Notes: generated from the letters alone by a model not told the origin. A DNA stretch of 64,000 bases from Strigamia acuminata (GCA_949358305.1 OX442318.1:916501-980500); one strand, 5' to 3'; counted from the first letter of the stretch, positions 21,662 through 33,935 are shown. Numbers and translations are program-made.

Positions 21662-21798
21662 TGTTGGAATAACTTCAGCACACAACGTCAATTTTGAATA
21701 CATTCACATCACTCCATATTTATTCCTCTTTTGTAACACAACAAACGTACAACCGAAAGTCATTGTTACATTACTAAGCAACGCATCTAATATCAACA
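21662..21798 (-). repeat. 5' LTR of Copia element
   Basis: 137 bp with the same ends as the 3' LTR. The pol start codon lies 180 bp inward. Confidence 0.93.
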
Positions 21799-22400
21799 AT
21801 TTAGGTTAATCAAGTTGGCAATACAAAATGAGAGAATTTACAACAAAGTTTATACCCATCTACATTTTTTTTAATGATCGTTTATTTAGCCAGAATTTGC
21901 ATTTTTAGTAATTTTAAAAACATGAACCATTGCATCATTGCATTATTTTGTTCTCCATAGCCGTGAGAATTCAGTTTGTGAATACTGGTAGTACAAGAGA
22001 TGAAATTGATGCATTTTGTCGCCTCAGTCGACAGATTTCTAACAATGCAGGTAGACAAATTTCTCGCTCAGTTTGCGCTTACTACGCCTTAACCCTGGAG
22101 CACTCAAAAGTAAACAGAGTGATTGAAATTACATTCATGAGCAAAAACTGTGGACAAATGTGAAAAAATGGCCACGGAATTGTCGGCGACGAAATGCTTA
22201 GTAACAATTAGAATGTATGGAATTTTTGTGAAGAGTTTGCAGTGAAAGAACTACTGGTAGATCATTTTTGAGGTGTACAAAAGAATGCATTTTGATGTAG
22301 TACATTTGAGTTACAAAGTGAAAAATGTAAAACTGTCTACAATAAGAGCGCTTTTGGTAGAACAAATAGGTTTAAAAAGTAAAAAGAAAAGTATTTTTTT
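21799..22400. other. Interval between Copia and the channel gene end
   Basis: AT-rich and without a supported gene. TTTATT near 21884 (AATAAA on the minus strand) could serve as a distant polyadenylation signal for the channel gene; nothing closer is obvious. Confidence 0.3.
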
Positions 22401-22770
22401 TTAAATAGTAATTCTGTGGTTTACTTTGCAATTCAATTGCAACCAATGAATGAGTGCAAAAATTGAGAGACCGGTCCAAATGGAAATAATCGATCCAATT
22501 TGACACAGCAATTTCACAATGCTAACTGTCTCTTCCTCTTTAATTATTTCTCGAATGTCGCTTTCAACTTTAAATTTATATGAGTAGTCATTATGATTAT
22601 CGTGTCTTTTTACTAGAGGTATGAATATTGTCTCTTGACAGCGTTTCGAACAGGAACAGTGTGTGTGTGGATGCGTCTTGAATAGTGTCTCCAAATATAT
22701 CTTGCGAGTGAGTTTAGCGGTTTCTTGAGTCAAGCAGAGTGGTAGATGATTTTTGTCCATAAATGGCAAT
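22401..22770 (-). CDS. Last exon of copy B: cysteine motif and TM2 of unit 2
   Basis: Opens at tgttag| in phase 2 and ends at a stop at 22401. It contains LPFMDKNHLPLC, matching YPFHDARNLPEC of exon 6, then CSCSKRC, and a TM2 with IGSIISIWTGLS. The usual GG is GS and the acidic residue after the filter is replaced by His, so this unit's pore is divergent. The cytoplasmic tail after TM2 is only about ten residues. Confidence 0.78.
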
Positions 22771-25700
22771 CTAACAATACGACAGATTTTGGACAAGTTA
22801 ATGTTTTTGCGCTAAGCCTAAGCTTACCATTTTCCCCCGAATATAACAGCATACAACACCAACACCATTGTGTATATGAAGTGCTGTTCTAATCGAATTA
22901 TTTCAAAACATTTTAAAAGGTGACTTTTCATACCGCGTCGCTTCATACCGCGACACTTCATCGCGGACACTTCATCGCAAACCCTTTCATCGTGACGACT
23001 TTTAATCGCGTGGACGCTTCATCGCATGGCCTTTAATCACGCGTAAATTAATCGCGCGACAATTGGTAGCAAAAAAAAAGTGTAATTTTCCAAAAAAAAA
23101 ATTTTTTACATGTCATCTTTTTTTTATGTTGTACTATATTAAAGAGATGAGAAATGGAAACAACGAGTATCGGTATATCAATGAATTTTATCATTTAATT
23201 TTATTTAGTGATGAGATAAATGAGCAATTGACCTGAGAAAAATTAGAATTTCAGTGCGCATGTAAGTGTCAAGTGTACGTTTGATGTGCTCATTCAGCAG
23301 GCGATATTTTTTGGACTGTGGGTGTTCAACCCCTATCGCCTCGTGAAGAAATCTCGTTTTCTGCAGTTGCATGTCGCGTTTCAGTCCAGCTAAGAATGTC
23401 CATAATGTCGGGTGAATTTTTAAATTTTTGGAATTTTTGGAATTTTTGGAAAGTTACACTTTTTTTTTGCTACCAATTGTCGCGCGATTAATTTACGCGC
23501 GATTAAAGGTCATGCGATGAAGCGTCTACGCGATTAAAAGTCGTCGCGATGAAAGGGTTTGCGATGACGTGTCCGCGATGAAGTGACGCGGTATGAAGCG
23601 GCGCGGTATGAAAAGTCAGGATACGCTTGTCGGGCTACGGAGAAACGCTATAGCCATAAAACACTGGCTGCCCTTGTTAATTAAGTTTGAAATAAAAGGA
23701 TATTTTTGTCACTCCAAAGCCAAGGTGAAATGTTTAAGGGTTTACAAGTGCAGAAAGAGGGCGATTGTATCTCATGACTACCGGTACCGAATTTCTTGCA
23801 TTCTAAGACATCATCTATTGTAAAACGCGTATCCCGTTTTTAGAGATGTTTACATGGGAAAAAAAGAATGTTTGCTAAGCTGCTAGCCACATGTTTGACA
23901 TCTCGTTCGGAATAGTGTCTTATACATTCTAAAGTTCAAGTGCAACATTTACTTGCATCGCATGTGAACTACTTTGTGTCAGCAATGCGCATTGGCTGAA
24001 GCACGTTGTAATTTCGTGCGTCTTAATTTGGTCAGTTTGAACACACGACACACGGATAGAAATATATCAACTTGAATGCACGTTCACGTGGCTTTCAAAA
24101 TGGCAGCGCCCATCAACAATGACTTGAAAACGTGGGCAGGGAAAAAATTGATATAAAATAAAGAAAAGCTAAGAAATGACAGGAATTTTTAAAAATACAA
24201 AATACAAAATAAATAAATAAATAAATAAACTAATATTTTTTTAAATTGCCTTTTCTTGAATCAAAGGATTACGGTATGTCAACTAGACAATCAGTCGGAG
24301 CCAATTTAGTCTGCTTCAGTTAACCCCGCGTAGTAGAATGGGCTGGGGGGATAGTTGAACTGCAGACGCCAGTTATTCCCATATCTCCTGTCCACATGTC
24401 ACAACCTCACAACTTTGTTTGGTGATTCTCGTTCAATTGGTGCTGATTAATTGTCCCCAAACAACCCAGACTGCTCAGCTGTGAGTACCATGCACATTCT
24501 GTCACTTTCTTCCCTTTGTGGTGAATTCAACTGATAGATGGAAACCAATGGGTTGAGATTGAGAACATACGTACTGGCATTTGAATGGTTGCTCCTGCAG
24601 TTTGTCCGCATAACATTTGGATTCGCATGCTGAAACTCGCTCGTTTGTTGCACAAGGACTTTTTGGAGTATTCACTCGAACCAACTAGAAAGAATTAATG
24701 TTTCAATACCAGTGCGTTTTGTATAAGCACTCTACTCTGTGCAGCCCAGAAATATTGTGCAGTCTATAAACCGTCTGGACAAATGGCATCTGTACGGACT
24801 AGAGACGTAGAGAGAGTTAAAAAACTAATCTTCCCTACATTAAAGCAATTGTAAAATCTACGCTAAAATCAGTTTGGATGCAAGAAACAATACCAATGAA
24901 TATAAACAGCAGGACAAACGCCAGATTCACAAAGGTTGAAAATCGAATTTTCCGCAAAGGGATAATGTGCACGTACGTCATGTACGTGCGCATTACGTGA
25001 CGAACGTGCACATTATGTGACATATGCGCACATTACGTAATGGTACTTTTACGCAAATTTCGGTTTTCAACTCTAGTGAACCTGGCAATTAATTAATTAG
25101 TGTGTTTAATTATTTTTATAACTTTTTTCATTTTTATAATGATACGCTATTGTTTTTGTCCGCACCATTCAGTGATTTTTCTGAATCCACGACTATTCAT
25201 CGCGCGACCATTCATCGGCGCTAAGTCATCGCGCGACCAAGTCATCGCGCGGCCAAGTCATCGCGCGGCCAACTCATTGCGACACAAAACGGCACTAATA
25301 ATAACACTAGGACCCCAAGAAGGGCTAACAAGGGGGGGCTCGTTTTTTTATGCAAACCACTTCTTTGAGCCGACTTGTCGTGAGTTGGTCACGCGATGAG
25401 TTGGCCGCGCGATGAGTTGGCCGCGCGATGACTTGGTCGCGCGATGACTTAGCGCCGATGAATGGTCGCGCGATGAATAGTCGCGCGATGAATAGTCGCC
25501 GTACCATTTTTCTCTATACGAGACGCATTGCTGAATCCGGAGTCCGGAACAGAGAGCTGTCTGGACTGTGAAGCAAATTTGCCATTGCTGACTATTGTTT
25601 GGGACCGGATGGGTCCCTGCCAACTAGTCCGGACAGCGCTAGGTCTGGGCTACACAGAGTACATTTTACTATAAACATAACCGATTGACGAGAAATATCG

Positions 25701-28700
25701 ACAACAATTCTATTCGAGTTGGATATGTAGAAAATATATTTTGGGTGAATGATTTGATTCTGGGGTAGAATGAAGCTCTGGAATAAATTAAATTAAATTA
25801 AATTAACCCAGTGGAATGGAAACAGAAAATACAAACGATCTTACTGCTCGATCCACTTGCAATTTGGGGTTGACGTAAGTTTTATCAAGTCGACTCTGGA
25901 ATAAATTAAATTAAATTAACCTAGTGGAATGGAAACTGAGAACACAAACGATCTCACTGCTCGACTCACTTTCAGATATTCAGTCAAAGTTGGACGCTCT
26001 AAAAACATTTCCTTTGAAGAATATGGTCGATCAACTGTAACAATTTAGAAGTGAGTGAAAAATACTAGTTGTGTTTTGTACACATTGTAAACCCAATTCT
26101 ATTTTTAAAGGCTTTTATTTAACTTGGCATGACTGTGTGTTCTGATGGGTACGGCGTAGGGTGGAATCTCATACACCCTCTGAGATTCCACTTGGGAGTC
26201 AGCTGGAATCTGGAATCTGGAATCTCATGGAATCTGTTTGAATCTACATTGATTCCAATTTAACTCGCCAGGGTTTGTACGTGGAGAACTGAGTCCAACT
26301 GAATTTGCAAGTTTTTTTTATTCTAAAGTACAAAATACAAAAGTGCACTGACAAGTGAGCGGGTTTTCATCCAATTCTCAAAGGCAATAATAGAAAAAGC
26401 CAAAGTGAATTATTTGATGAAAAACTAAATTGCTGTTTTTATCAGATTGTAATTGTTGTACGTGATCAGTTCCAAATTTCTCCCCTTTTCACATTTTCCA
26501 CTAGCTGCATTCAAAAACTTCAAAACGCCTCTAAAACTCGTTTCGTGTCTGTACATGTGACGTCATTCCCATGTTATTCAAAGGGAATGACGTCACACGT
26601 ACAGACAGGAAACGAGTTTTAGAGGTGTTTTAGAGTTTTTGAATGCAGCTACTGTTGTCTTATGTGTTTAATCCAAGTTTCAGCTTAAACCTGCTAACTG
26701 GTCAACTGATGACGTCATGCTTTGGATTTTGGGCAACTGGTTTTATCGCGCGTATTGTAATTGTAGTTACATATCATAACTATAGTTTAGTTTTTCATCA
26801 ATTAAGTTTGGGTTTTGTAACGTACGTAATGGGTTACGAGTCTGGATCGCTGTAGATGATTTCCATCATGGTGTACTTTGGAGTAGGGATTTTAGAGATA
26901 AAATCTCAGCACAGAATCAAGAATGTTCACTCTCAAGATTTTGTCAAAAGTACATTGTTAAGTTTTCACCAAGATGGCGGGACACTACAGGTTTTTAACC
27001 CCCTCAGTGCACTTGACCATTAAATTTGAAGGAAAATTATTTCCAATAACTGTAATTCTCTAGGAAATTTTAGAAAATTAGCATTTTTTGGTGTCTAGGA
27101 AATATTTAACAATCTATTTTTCCTATTCACCTATTTTTCCAGCTACACAGCCTTTTTTTTTTTTTACATTTTTTACAAGGTTTTTTCTGCAACTTATCTA
27201 GCATGTAAAAACAGAATTAGGTCTACTGTATTTGTTTCTACCTGTATACTTTCTGCAGACTCCAAATACTGTTGAAACACATGTGCTGTTGAACTACAAA
27301 AAAAATCTTGTAAGTGAAAAGCAATCCTACAATCAATCTACAGCAAAATTGCAAAGTTTGCAAAATTAAAAAAGAGTACACTAAAATGAAATGAGGATAA
27401 GCTTTGATTTGTTATCGTACACTAAAAAACGTCTGTAATAAAACAATTTTTTGAAAAAAGTCCGTTTTTTGCTATTACAGACACCAACTCATTCATTTAC
27501 AGAATACTCTGCTAAACTAATAAATCTGTAAATTTGTAGTGGTGTTTTATCAATATATTAATCGTGAGGAGTGAGTCTCTGTGTATGTGTTTGTGTCTGT
27601 CTGACCTCGATCTCCTCCGAAACCAGTGGACACATTTCAAATTTGAAAAGTGCAATGGACAGCTCTATCTCGATACCAAGAGGGGGTGGATACTGGATAG
27701 GCTACTTTTCACATTCATCGCATTGATATTAATTCTAATATTAATATTTATATTAATGCTAATGCTACTAAATTTTCAATTATGTGAAATGCTGTACATT
27801 TTGGAATGCATTAATTGGGCAAATCTCAAAATATTTTTAAAATATATTTTTGAACCAAATGGGCTGTTTTAATTACAATTGACATGTTAACATGTGCGCA
27901 GGGGAATCACAAGAATGTGTTCAAAACCAGGGATGATATATTGCACGTCATGAAACATACAAATAAAATATATAGATTCACTTACATTGGCTGCAGAAAT
28001 ATTACACTCTGAGGCGGCTTTCCATAATTTGAGTGGATCGTTTGCAAATTTAGTTGACGGATGGAGTAAGTCAAAGAGCTGGAAACGACGAGCATCAATT
28101 TTCTGTCGTTCAACGAAATTCTCTTTAGCTTTTAATATTTCCTGAGTTTCTGTACAAAGGATAACAACTGGATGATGAATTTCTTTGTCTCTCACGAGAG
28201 TAATCGTTTTGACAAGTGGATAATCAAAGTAAGAATTAACTGAAATGTAAATTTGGTGAATGGAGATAAAAATTAGAAATAGCAGCACGACATTTTCCAA
28301 TTTATTTCTTTTGTCGGGCGTTTTCTGCTTTTCTTTTAGTATTTCTTGAATTTTATCTCGCAACTGGCGATCTTTGCTTTTCCTTTTTTTGTACACAATT
28401 AGAAGCATTTTGCAGCAGTGAACAAATATTTCCACGAGCATTAAACATGACATTCCAAAATATAGTCCGATGTTTCCGCCAATGTCACATAGTAAAGTGA
28501 TTATGTCGTAAGAATGTCGTTCTTGCAATGTCCGAACGTAATTATTCACAACAGAGATTTCGATAATAGTCTCATTATTCTCAGAAGGAGGTGATTGATA
28601 AGAATACATGCTGAGCTGTGTCACTTTACATACACCAAGACATTTGCACTTGCGGTAAGCAGTAAACCACTTGGTGTGTTGTTTTCGTAGATAAGTGTTA

Positions 28701-31700
28701 TTGCATTCTGGTAGGTTTCGTGCATCATGAAACGGATATCTGAAATCGAAATTAGTGTTATTTCAGTGTGTTGAGTAACTATTGTGATCAAAGAAGTTAA
28801 TGAACAACACACGGCTTTAGTGTTTGTGAGTCTCGAGCGAACAATTTGTTTGTTAAACTAAATAGACTGCTTTATTCTTTTTACAACCCGGTTATACACC
28901 CAGATAACCCCAAATTGTCGTACCGACATAACATGTGGAAGGGGGGGACGAGGGTGAGACGTGGAGCTGAGGGAAAGGTCCTTAGTTGGCCGTCCCGAGG
29001 CTCACAGTATTATTAATTACAACGTTTAAATAAACAGCCTATCTGGATATTGTTTGATTAGAACTAAAAATATACCTGCAAGTCGTAACTCTCATGAGAC
29101 AATGCAGCCAACATCCTAGTAAATTGTCATCGCAAGGATTTCGCTTAGTGTTGATTAAGTGATACTGAAAAATAACATGCTACAGTTAAATTCAGATGCA
29201 ATAACTTCATGAACACGTGAAATAAAAGTAATTAGTATCCTAAACAGCACTGAAACATACACAGTAAGAATGTATCTTTGATGTGTTTTGCAATTCAGAT
29301 ACCCAAGTAACATCCGAAGGAATATTCGGGGCCTAATGTTGCATGAATATGACAAAGATTTGAATCTGGTTCACTTTAACGACCACATTTTAGCGACTTC
29401 ATTTTAGCGACGCCGCAATAGCTAAAATGACCCGAGCGCTAAAGTGAACGACGATAAAAATCTTATATAAAAATCTTATAAATTTAATCAAAATTATCCC
29501 AAAATCTAATAAATTAAATAAAAAAATTCCCAAAATCTAATAAATTAAATAAAAAAATTCCCACAATCTAATAAATTTACGCAAAAATTCGCAAAATATG
29601 TCAAAGTGCATCAAATTTATCCAAATATCCAAATCCACTTCCTTGTTAGTCAACCTGTCACCAGCAACACCGCTCCTTTCGCCTCAACCCTCAAATCCAT
29701 CCAACAAGCAATAATAAATGATTGACATAAAATGCAATTCACAAAAATTACTCCGTATTTGACTATGACAGCTTAATCTTGGCTGAAAACACAATACCCC
29801 AAAAATCAAAACCAAAAATTCCTGTCTCTTTCCCACAATCCCCTGCAAAACCTCAAAAACGTCGCTGAAACGTTCATGAAATGTGCTGAACGAATTTTTC
29901 GTTTGACCTGTCAGATGTCGCAAAAAACTCATCAATTTTGGCCTTTTTTGCTAAAATTGCATTCGCTAAAGTAAACTAATCCGAAAGTTTTGCCCCAATT
30001 TGACAAAGTTTTGCACAATAATTTTGGATGTCTTATTTCATATAGGTCTTGAAAATCTTTCTTACTTGTTGAACATTAACTTTATAAACATATTTTTGGC
30101 GCAGTCTCAACCAATCTCCATTGCTAGTGTAGTTGATTTGTGAATAATCAATGAATACCTGAAAAATCAGAGAACAAGTGCACCAGTTATTCAAACTGAA
30201 TTGAATTTATAAACAACATTTAACACAGAATTTGCTTTGCCAGTGTGTTGATACAAATGCAATTATCAAGTGGTCATCTCAGCCAATTGCGGGAGTCGAA
30301 ATGGATATTGTGGCCTGCTCAAAGTGGATTAATTGTTAGTTGAAGAACTCTAACGTGATGTTTACATAAAAGGAACGAGTTATTGGGCCTGTAATCTTTT
30401 GAGCCTATTTCTTTGATTCTAAAGGTGTATTTTTGGCAACCGCACGCGATATTTTTAAAAGCTGTCGTGATCCGATTTTAACGGGAAATAAAATGATTTT
30501 TCTTGGTACCGGAAATAAAAGGATTAATGAAATAACTACAAATGATTTTAAGTTTAATGGTAAAGTTCTTTAGTTGTCTGAACTGAGAAAGCAGAGTAAC
30601 GCTAAAACCTGAGGACTTTCCATCCTCCGAACACCAAAACGAAACTAAGTGATTAATACCGATTATCAACGAAAAGGTATTAATTTCTATGAAAACGATA
30701 AAATAGTTTAGAACTCAGGAATGCACAGATGGGGTAACAAAATCAAACGTGCAAAATGACACAAATACTTTATAAAATGACAGGTTTTTTCAATCTTATC
30801 AAAAAAGACTGATTTAAGTTTTATTCAACAGCAAATCTGCAAACGTAAATCAGGAAAGGCGAAAACATCTCCAAAAAAAATGCTAGTGAAAACACATCTT
30901 TAGAATTGAAGAAAAATGGTATTTGAGGAAGCCATCAGTAATTTGGCAACTGACCAATGAGAGTCAGTGTACAGTATGCTCTGGCGCAGGGGTTCTCAAA
31001 CTTTTTAGCATTTGCGACCCATTTTTTATAGAGGCAATTTTCCACGCCCCACTTCATCAGTGCATTAAATTTTTCCAAAATGAATAATGCACGTAAGAGA
31101 AAAAAAGGAATTTTTATATAATTTTTTATAAAAATTTATATGAATTTACATATAATTTTACATACCGTACTGCCTTGAACAATGGCCGGGCGCAATTAAG
31201 CGCCGGCTCTTGATTAAGCGCCTGGCAAGCGCCAGCCAAAAAACCAATAAGCGCCTGCCTCAAATAAACGCCGGGTTAACCGGTAAATTTTTAAAAACGG
31301 TTTTTAGTAGCCTTTTGGAGGAAATTTCGACGGACGAAACCTCAACAAACGAAACGTTCGGAGTCAGCAACTTTTTTTTTGGATAGAGGCCTGGCTTAAA
31401 TAATCGCCTGGTTTTGAATAAGCGCCTGGCGGGCAAGTCGAAAAAAAAATTAAACGCCCGGGACATTGTTCAAGGCAGTACGGTACATGTAATTATAATA
31501 GCGGGGAGTTTTGGAGAATTTTGGGTGGTTTTTGTAGATTTTTGTCAGGTTTTTGTAGCTTTTTCGTGTATTGCAACCAAGTACAGGCAGTAAGTTGGAA
31601 TTGCAATTGCCAAAAATTGAATAAATAAATTTAAAAAATAAATTTTGGGCGATGAAGTGATTTAACAATGTTGTGTTCCACCAAAAATCAGTTCGCGCCA

Positions 31701-33118
31701 CGCCGCCACACCAGTGAGGTGCGCCCCACAGTTTGAGAAACGCTGCTCTGCCGAATAGAGTTAACTAGCTGCTAGACAAAGATTGTGCAATTTTAACAAC
31801 ACTATGTGCTGTCGTAAAATCATTCACGTTTACTGAAAACAGACTAAATTAGCCACTATGTTTAGAGTTGGAAGGTTAAAATGTTGTTTAAAATATTGTT
31901 TAGCATAAATTCTCTCCATTAGACTGCGGGTCTTTATTTAAACGAGTGGGAATGGGAAATCCTAAATGGGTCATTACTTATTTATTTATTTATTTATAAA
32001 TCTCACACTCAAGGAGTAAAGGTTAAAAATGCCGTTTTCCGTACAAAAATGTAGTTTTAGCGGTAATAAATGAACTTGAAAAGGGCGCATTGTTATAACA
32101 ATTTTTCTTCAGATAACCATTGTCCAGTCACTGTAAATTGTCGATGTGAAACTAAATACACAATAACAAATTAAATGTGAATTACGCTTCAAGTTTGGAC
32201 AATTCTGAATGAAGTTTGAAAGGATTTACAATATATTTTTCATTGTAAAATTGGTCTCTGATAATGCGCGGATCTTTAACAAAACGTGGGTGCGGAATTC
32301 ATTCTGCCAACTGTGCGCAGATACACAATGAAAGGATTTACAATTGACTAAATTATTTCACATTGGCCTACCTCAACGTAGTCGCATTTTGCTGGGAATT
32401 TTAGTTTGATCACCATCTTGTAATTTAAATTTCCATATGGGATCCGCAAAGCTAAATGAAAATGAATTCACAAATAATGAATGTGTGTAAGATTGTTGTT
32501 GATTTTTTTACTTACCACTTGAAACTTGAGCAGTAGGACGCCGAGTAGTATCATAATTTTGAATTGTCAGATTAATGCGTGATTTTCCCTGGAAGGAATT
32601 GCTTAATTATTGGTAAATAGAATAAAAGAGAAATGGAGCTTTACCATTGCATAGTGTGCATCAGTTATGTAACTCGGTACACTCAGATATTTCACGATGT
32701 CAGTCAAATTTAAATGTTTAGGGGGAGGATACCATTTACAGTCTTCGACTGTGTACTTACTGCCAGGCAATTTTGTTAACATATTGTTAAGTTCCTGTGT
32801 TGTAAGTGGGGTAATATAAACATTTGGGAAAAGACCAAGGGTTGTTTCAATCAAGTATGCATCAGTTGCTGTTGGCTCATCCAGGTAATGCAATATTCGA
32901 TCTGCAGTTTGGTACACACACATTGCAAGATTGGTAATGAGTAATGTGATAAATAGATAAGATGTGTATTTTTTCTTTATTGAAATGTTTTTCAGTGATT
33001 GGACGAATGCGGGTGTCTCCGATTGCTCTGCCATGACGGTGCCAACAATGCGTTGCAATTTTCTTTGCCTGAGTTGTTGAATTCGGCCAAACGTTCGATG
33101 TGATTTGTGGTTGTCCAT
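22401..33118 (-). CDS. Two-unit DEG/ENaC-like ion channel, copy B (complete)
   Basis: Exons traced as 33118-32645, 32588-32516, 32451-32372, 30158-30066, 29164-29076, 28739-27986, 27293-27242, 26034-25970, an optional 25895-25857, 25777-25682, 24684-24575 and 22770-22401. Phases agree throughout and the sum is 2295 bp, or 764 residues (751 without the optional exon). Unit 1 has TM1 at about 51-70 and TM2 at about 356-386 with the G-M-S filter. Unit 2 has TM1 at about 419-437 and TM2 at about 726-754 with G-L-S. Each unit ends its extracellular part with a PC....C...C exon followed by a PF...LP.C...C.C...C exon, so exon layout as well as sequence is repeated. Each extracellular domain is short (about 280 residues) for this family. 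The start is an ATG conserved in copy A, the end a TAA-type stop after NHRITI. The weakest borders are those of 25682-25777 (donor gttatg) and 25857-25895. Confidence 0.8.
22921..23618. mobile_element. Foldback element with TIRs built of ATCGCG words
   Basis: About 150-bp terminal inverted repeats starting TGACTTTTCATACCGCG and ending near the inner GCTACCAATTGTCGCG. Each arm is a string of related words (TTCATCGCG, TTTAATCGCG) rather than unique sequence. The loop is about 400 bp without coding capacity. It lies in the last intron of copy B. No clear target duplication beyond GG was seen. Confidence 0.75.
24575..24684 (-). CDS. Penultimate exon of copy B: cysteine-rich extracellular segment
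   Basis: Acceptor ctttctag|, donor CA|gtacgt, phases 0 to 2. Encodes PKSPCATNERVSACESKC and a later FKC, parallel to NPCDDNLQGCLLHC in exon 5, which has the same phases. Confidence 0.72.
25190..25499. mobile_element. Second foldback element with ATCGCGCGAC words
   Basis: Arms 25190-25275 and 25385-25499 are inverted copies composed of about 15-bp units of the type AAGTCATCGCGCGACC. The right arm has extra units. It lies in an intron of copy B and clearly belongs to the same kind of element as 22921-23618. Confidence 0.75.
25682..25777 (-). CDS. Unit-2 exon parallel to exon 4
   Basis: Acceptor tttattccag|, phase 0. Encodes SFILPQNQIIHPKYIFY and so on, aligning along its length with VFIDHSQINYD of exon 4. 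The donor TCG|gttatg is weak; an alternative donor, gtaaaa, lies a few codons on. Confidence 0.55.
25774..25970. repeat. Tandem duplication spanning exon borders in copy B
   Basis: A roughly 84-bp block (CTCTGGAATAAATTAAATTA... to CACTGCTCGA) occurs at 25776-25852 and 25894-25965. It carries an acceptor on one side and a donor on the other, and so creates the optional 39-bp exon at 25857-25895. Confidence 0.7.
26503..26650. mobile_element. Palindromic MITE
   Basis: 148 bp, almost a perfect palindrome. It begins AGCTGCATTCAAAAAC, ends with its complement, and contains TGACGTCATTCCC in both arms. ACT flanks both sides as a possible 3-bp target duplication. It lies in an intron of copy B. Confidence 0.75.
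27986..28739 (-). CDS. Exon 6 of copy B: TM2 of unit 1 joined to TM1 of unit 2
   Basis: Same length and splice sites as 173-926 and no stop. Amino-acid changes relative to copy A are concentrated before TM2. The TM2 core and the cytoplasmic linker are nearly unchanged, which fits continued constraint on both copies. Confidence 0.85.
29369..29977. mobile_element. MITE in intron 4 of copy B
   Basis: Same element and position as 1546-2139, flanked by AATCTG on the left and AATCCG on the right. Confidence 0.5.
30987..31745. mobile_element. Non-autonomous hAT-like element
   Basis: Ends CAGGGGTTCTCAAAC and, in reverse complement, CAGCGTTTCTCAAAC. Flanked by CTCTGGCG (30979-30986) and CTCTGCCG (31746-31753), an 8-bp target duplication with one mismatch, as in hAT transposons. 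No transposase. It is interrupted by a smaller element at 31163-31486. Confidence 0.75.
31163..31486. mobile_element. Nested Tc1/mariner-type MITE
   Basis: Inverted ends TACCGTACTGCCTTGAACAA. Reading the outer TA as target duplication fits Tc1/mariner insertion. The interior has repeated AAGCGCCTGGC words. Its terminal motif resembles the CGAGGCAATACGGTA motifs at 36-41 kb. Confidence 0.7.
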
Positions 33119-33284
33119 TTTGTATAGACGATGTTAACTAGAATAGAACAATAATCTGCGGTTTAAATACTAGAATGTATGATTACTTATTTCTCTCAAA
33201 CATTTTGTAAAAGGGGATCTGGGCGGGTGGCCTGATGATAAACTAGGGAGTGATTTGGACACAATGAAAGGTAAATCAGATAAC

Positions 33285-33935
33285 GGACAATTTTTATGTT
33301 TTTCTTTCTGCACTTACAGTTTCAAATTTGCTTGTTTTGTTCGAATTCATTCATCACAAAGACGTATCAAAATACTAAATTAAAGAAAATTTTATTTTAT
33401 CCTTTATGGCTTTCCAAAGATATTCGTGAATTGTGTCGCCGGTGCGAATGAATAAATGAATTAAAACATAACATATTACTTGACTTTCCACTTTCTTTTA
33501 AGCTGATGAGTTTTTGACTGATTTTCTTCCGTGAGAAAAATAAATATACGCCCTTTTAGCATTCTTGAGTTTGCTCACCATTGATTCAGTCAGGAGAGAA
33601 CAAGTTGAGCTGTCTGGTGCCACTGAAACTCATTGAAACTGGTGAAAACAATTTTTACTACTGAAATAAAGGCAATATTTTTTTTTCGTGCTTGTGCGTA
33701 CCAAATCAATATATTTTTTGATTAAAATGTGCACGGTTGACATAAAAACAGACATTACTGAATTAGATTAAAAAAAGCATGATGAATTATTCATTTTGTG
33801 ATATTGGCTCGACAAAGTTGTCACGAAAGCAATAATAAACCAACATCAAAAACAAAATAAATGTTTGAATTTGTACTCAACTATTTATGGGGCTTTATGA
33901 TTGAAGCCGTTTTCCCTGCATTTAAGAAAGGCGGA
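33285..33935. repeat. Dispersed repeat, copy 3
   Basis: Similar to 16534-17165 at its left and to 15530-15835 at its right. It lies just beyond the segmental duplication border. No coding capacity. Confidence 0.7.

Larger units (their letters stand above)
17172..21798 (-). mobile_element. Ty1/Copia LTR retrotransposon, defective
   Basis: 4.6-kb element on the minus strand between 137-bp LTRs with TGTTG...CAACA ends. The LTRs differ at three positions by eye. The primer-binding region matches the initiator-Met tRNA anticodon arm rather than a tRNA 3' end. ATTTA lies on both sides (17166-17170 and 21799-21803) with one extra T on the left, a near-perfect 5-bp duplication. The long frame is broken near its 3' end and one integrase catalytic residue is changed, so this copy is unlikely to move by itself. 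Confidence 0.93.
27871..33275. repeat. Segmental duplication, copy B
   Basis: Homologous to 48-4406. It is larger mainly because of extra DNA at about 30570-31612 in intron 3. Confidence 0.85.

Noticed and set aside
24740-24830. Possible extra channel exon (FVQTVYRLHNISG) with acceptor near 24822
   Set aside because: Phase fits, but the donor gtagag is poor and unit 1 has no matching exon, so it was left out of the gene model.
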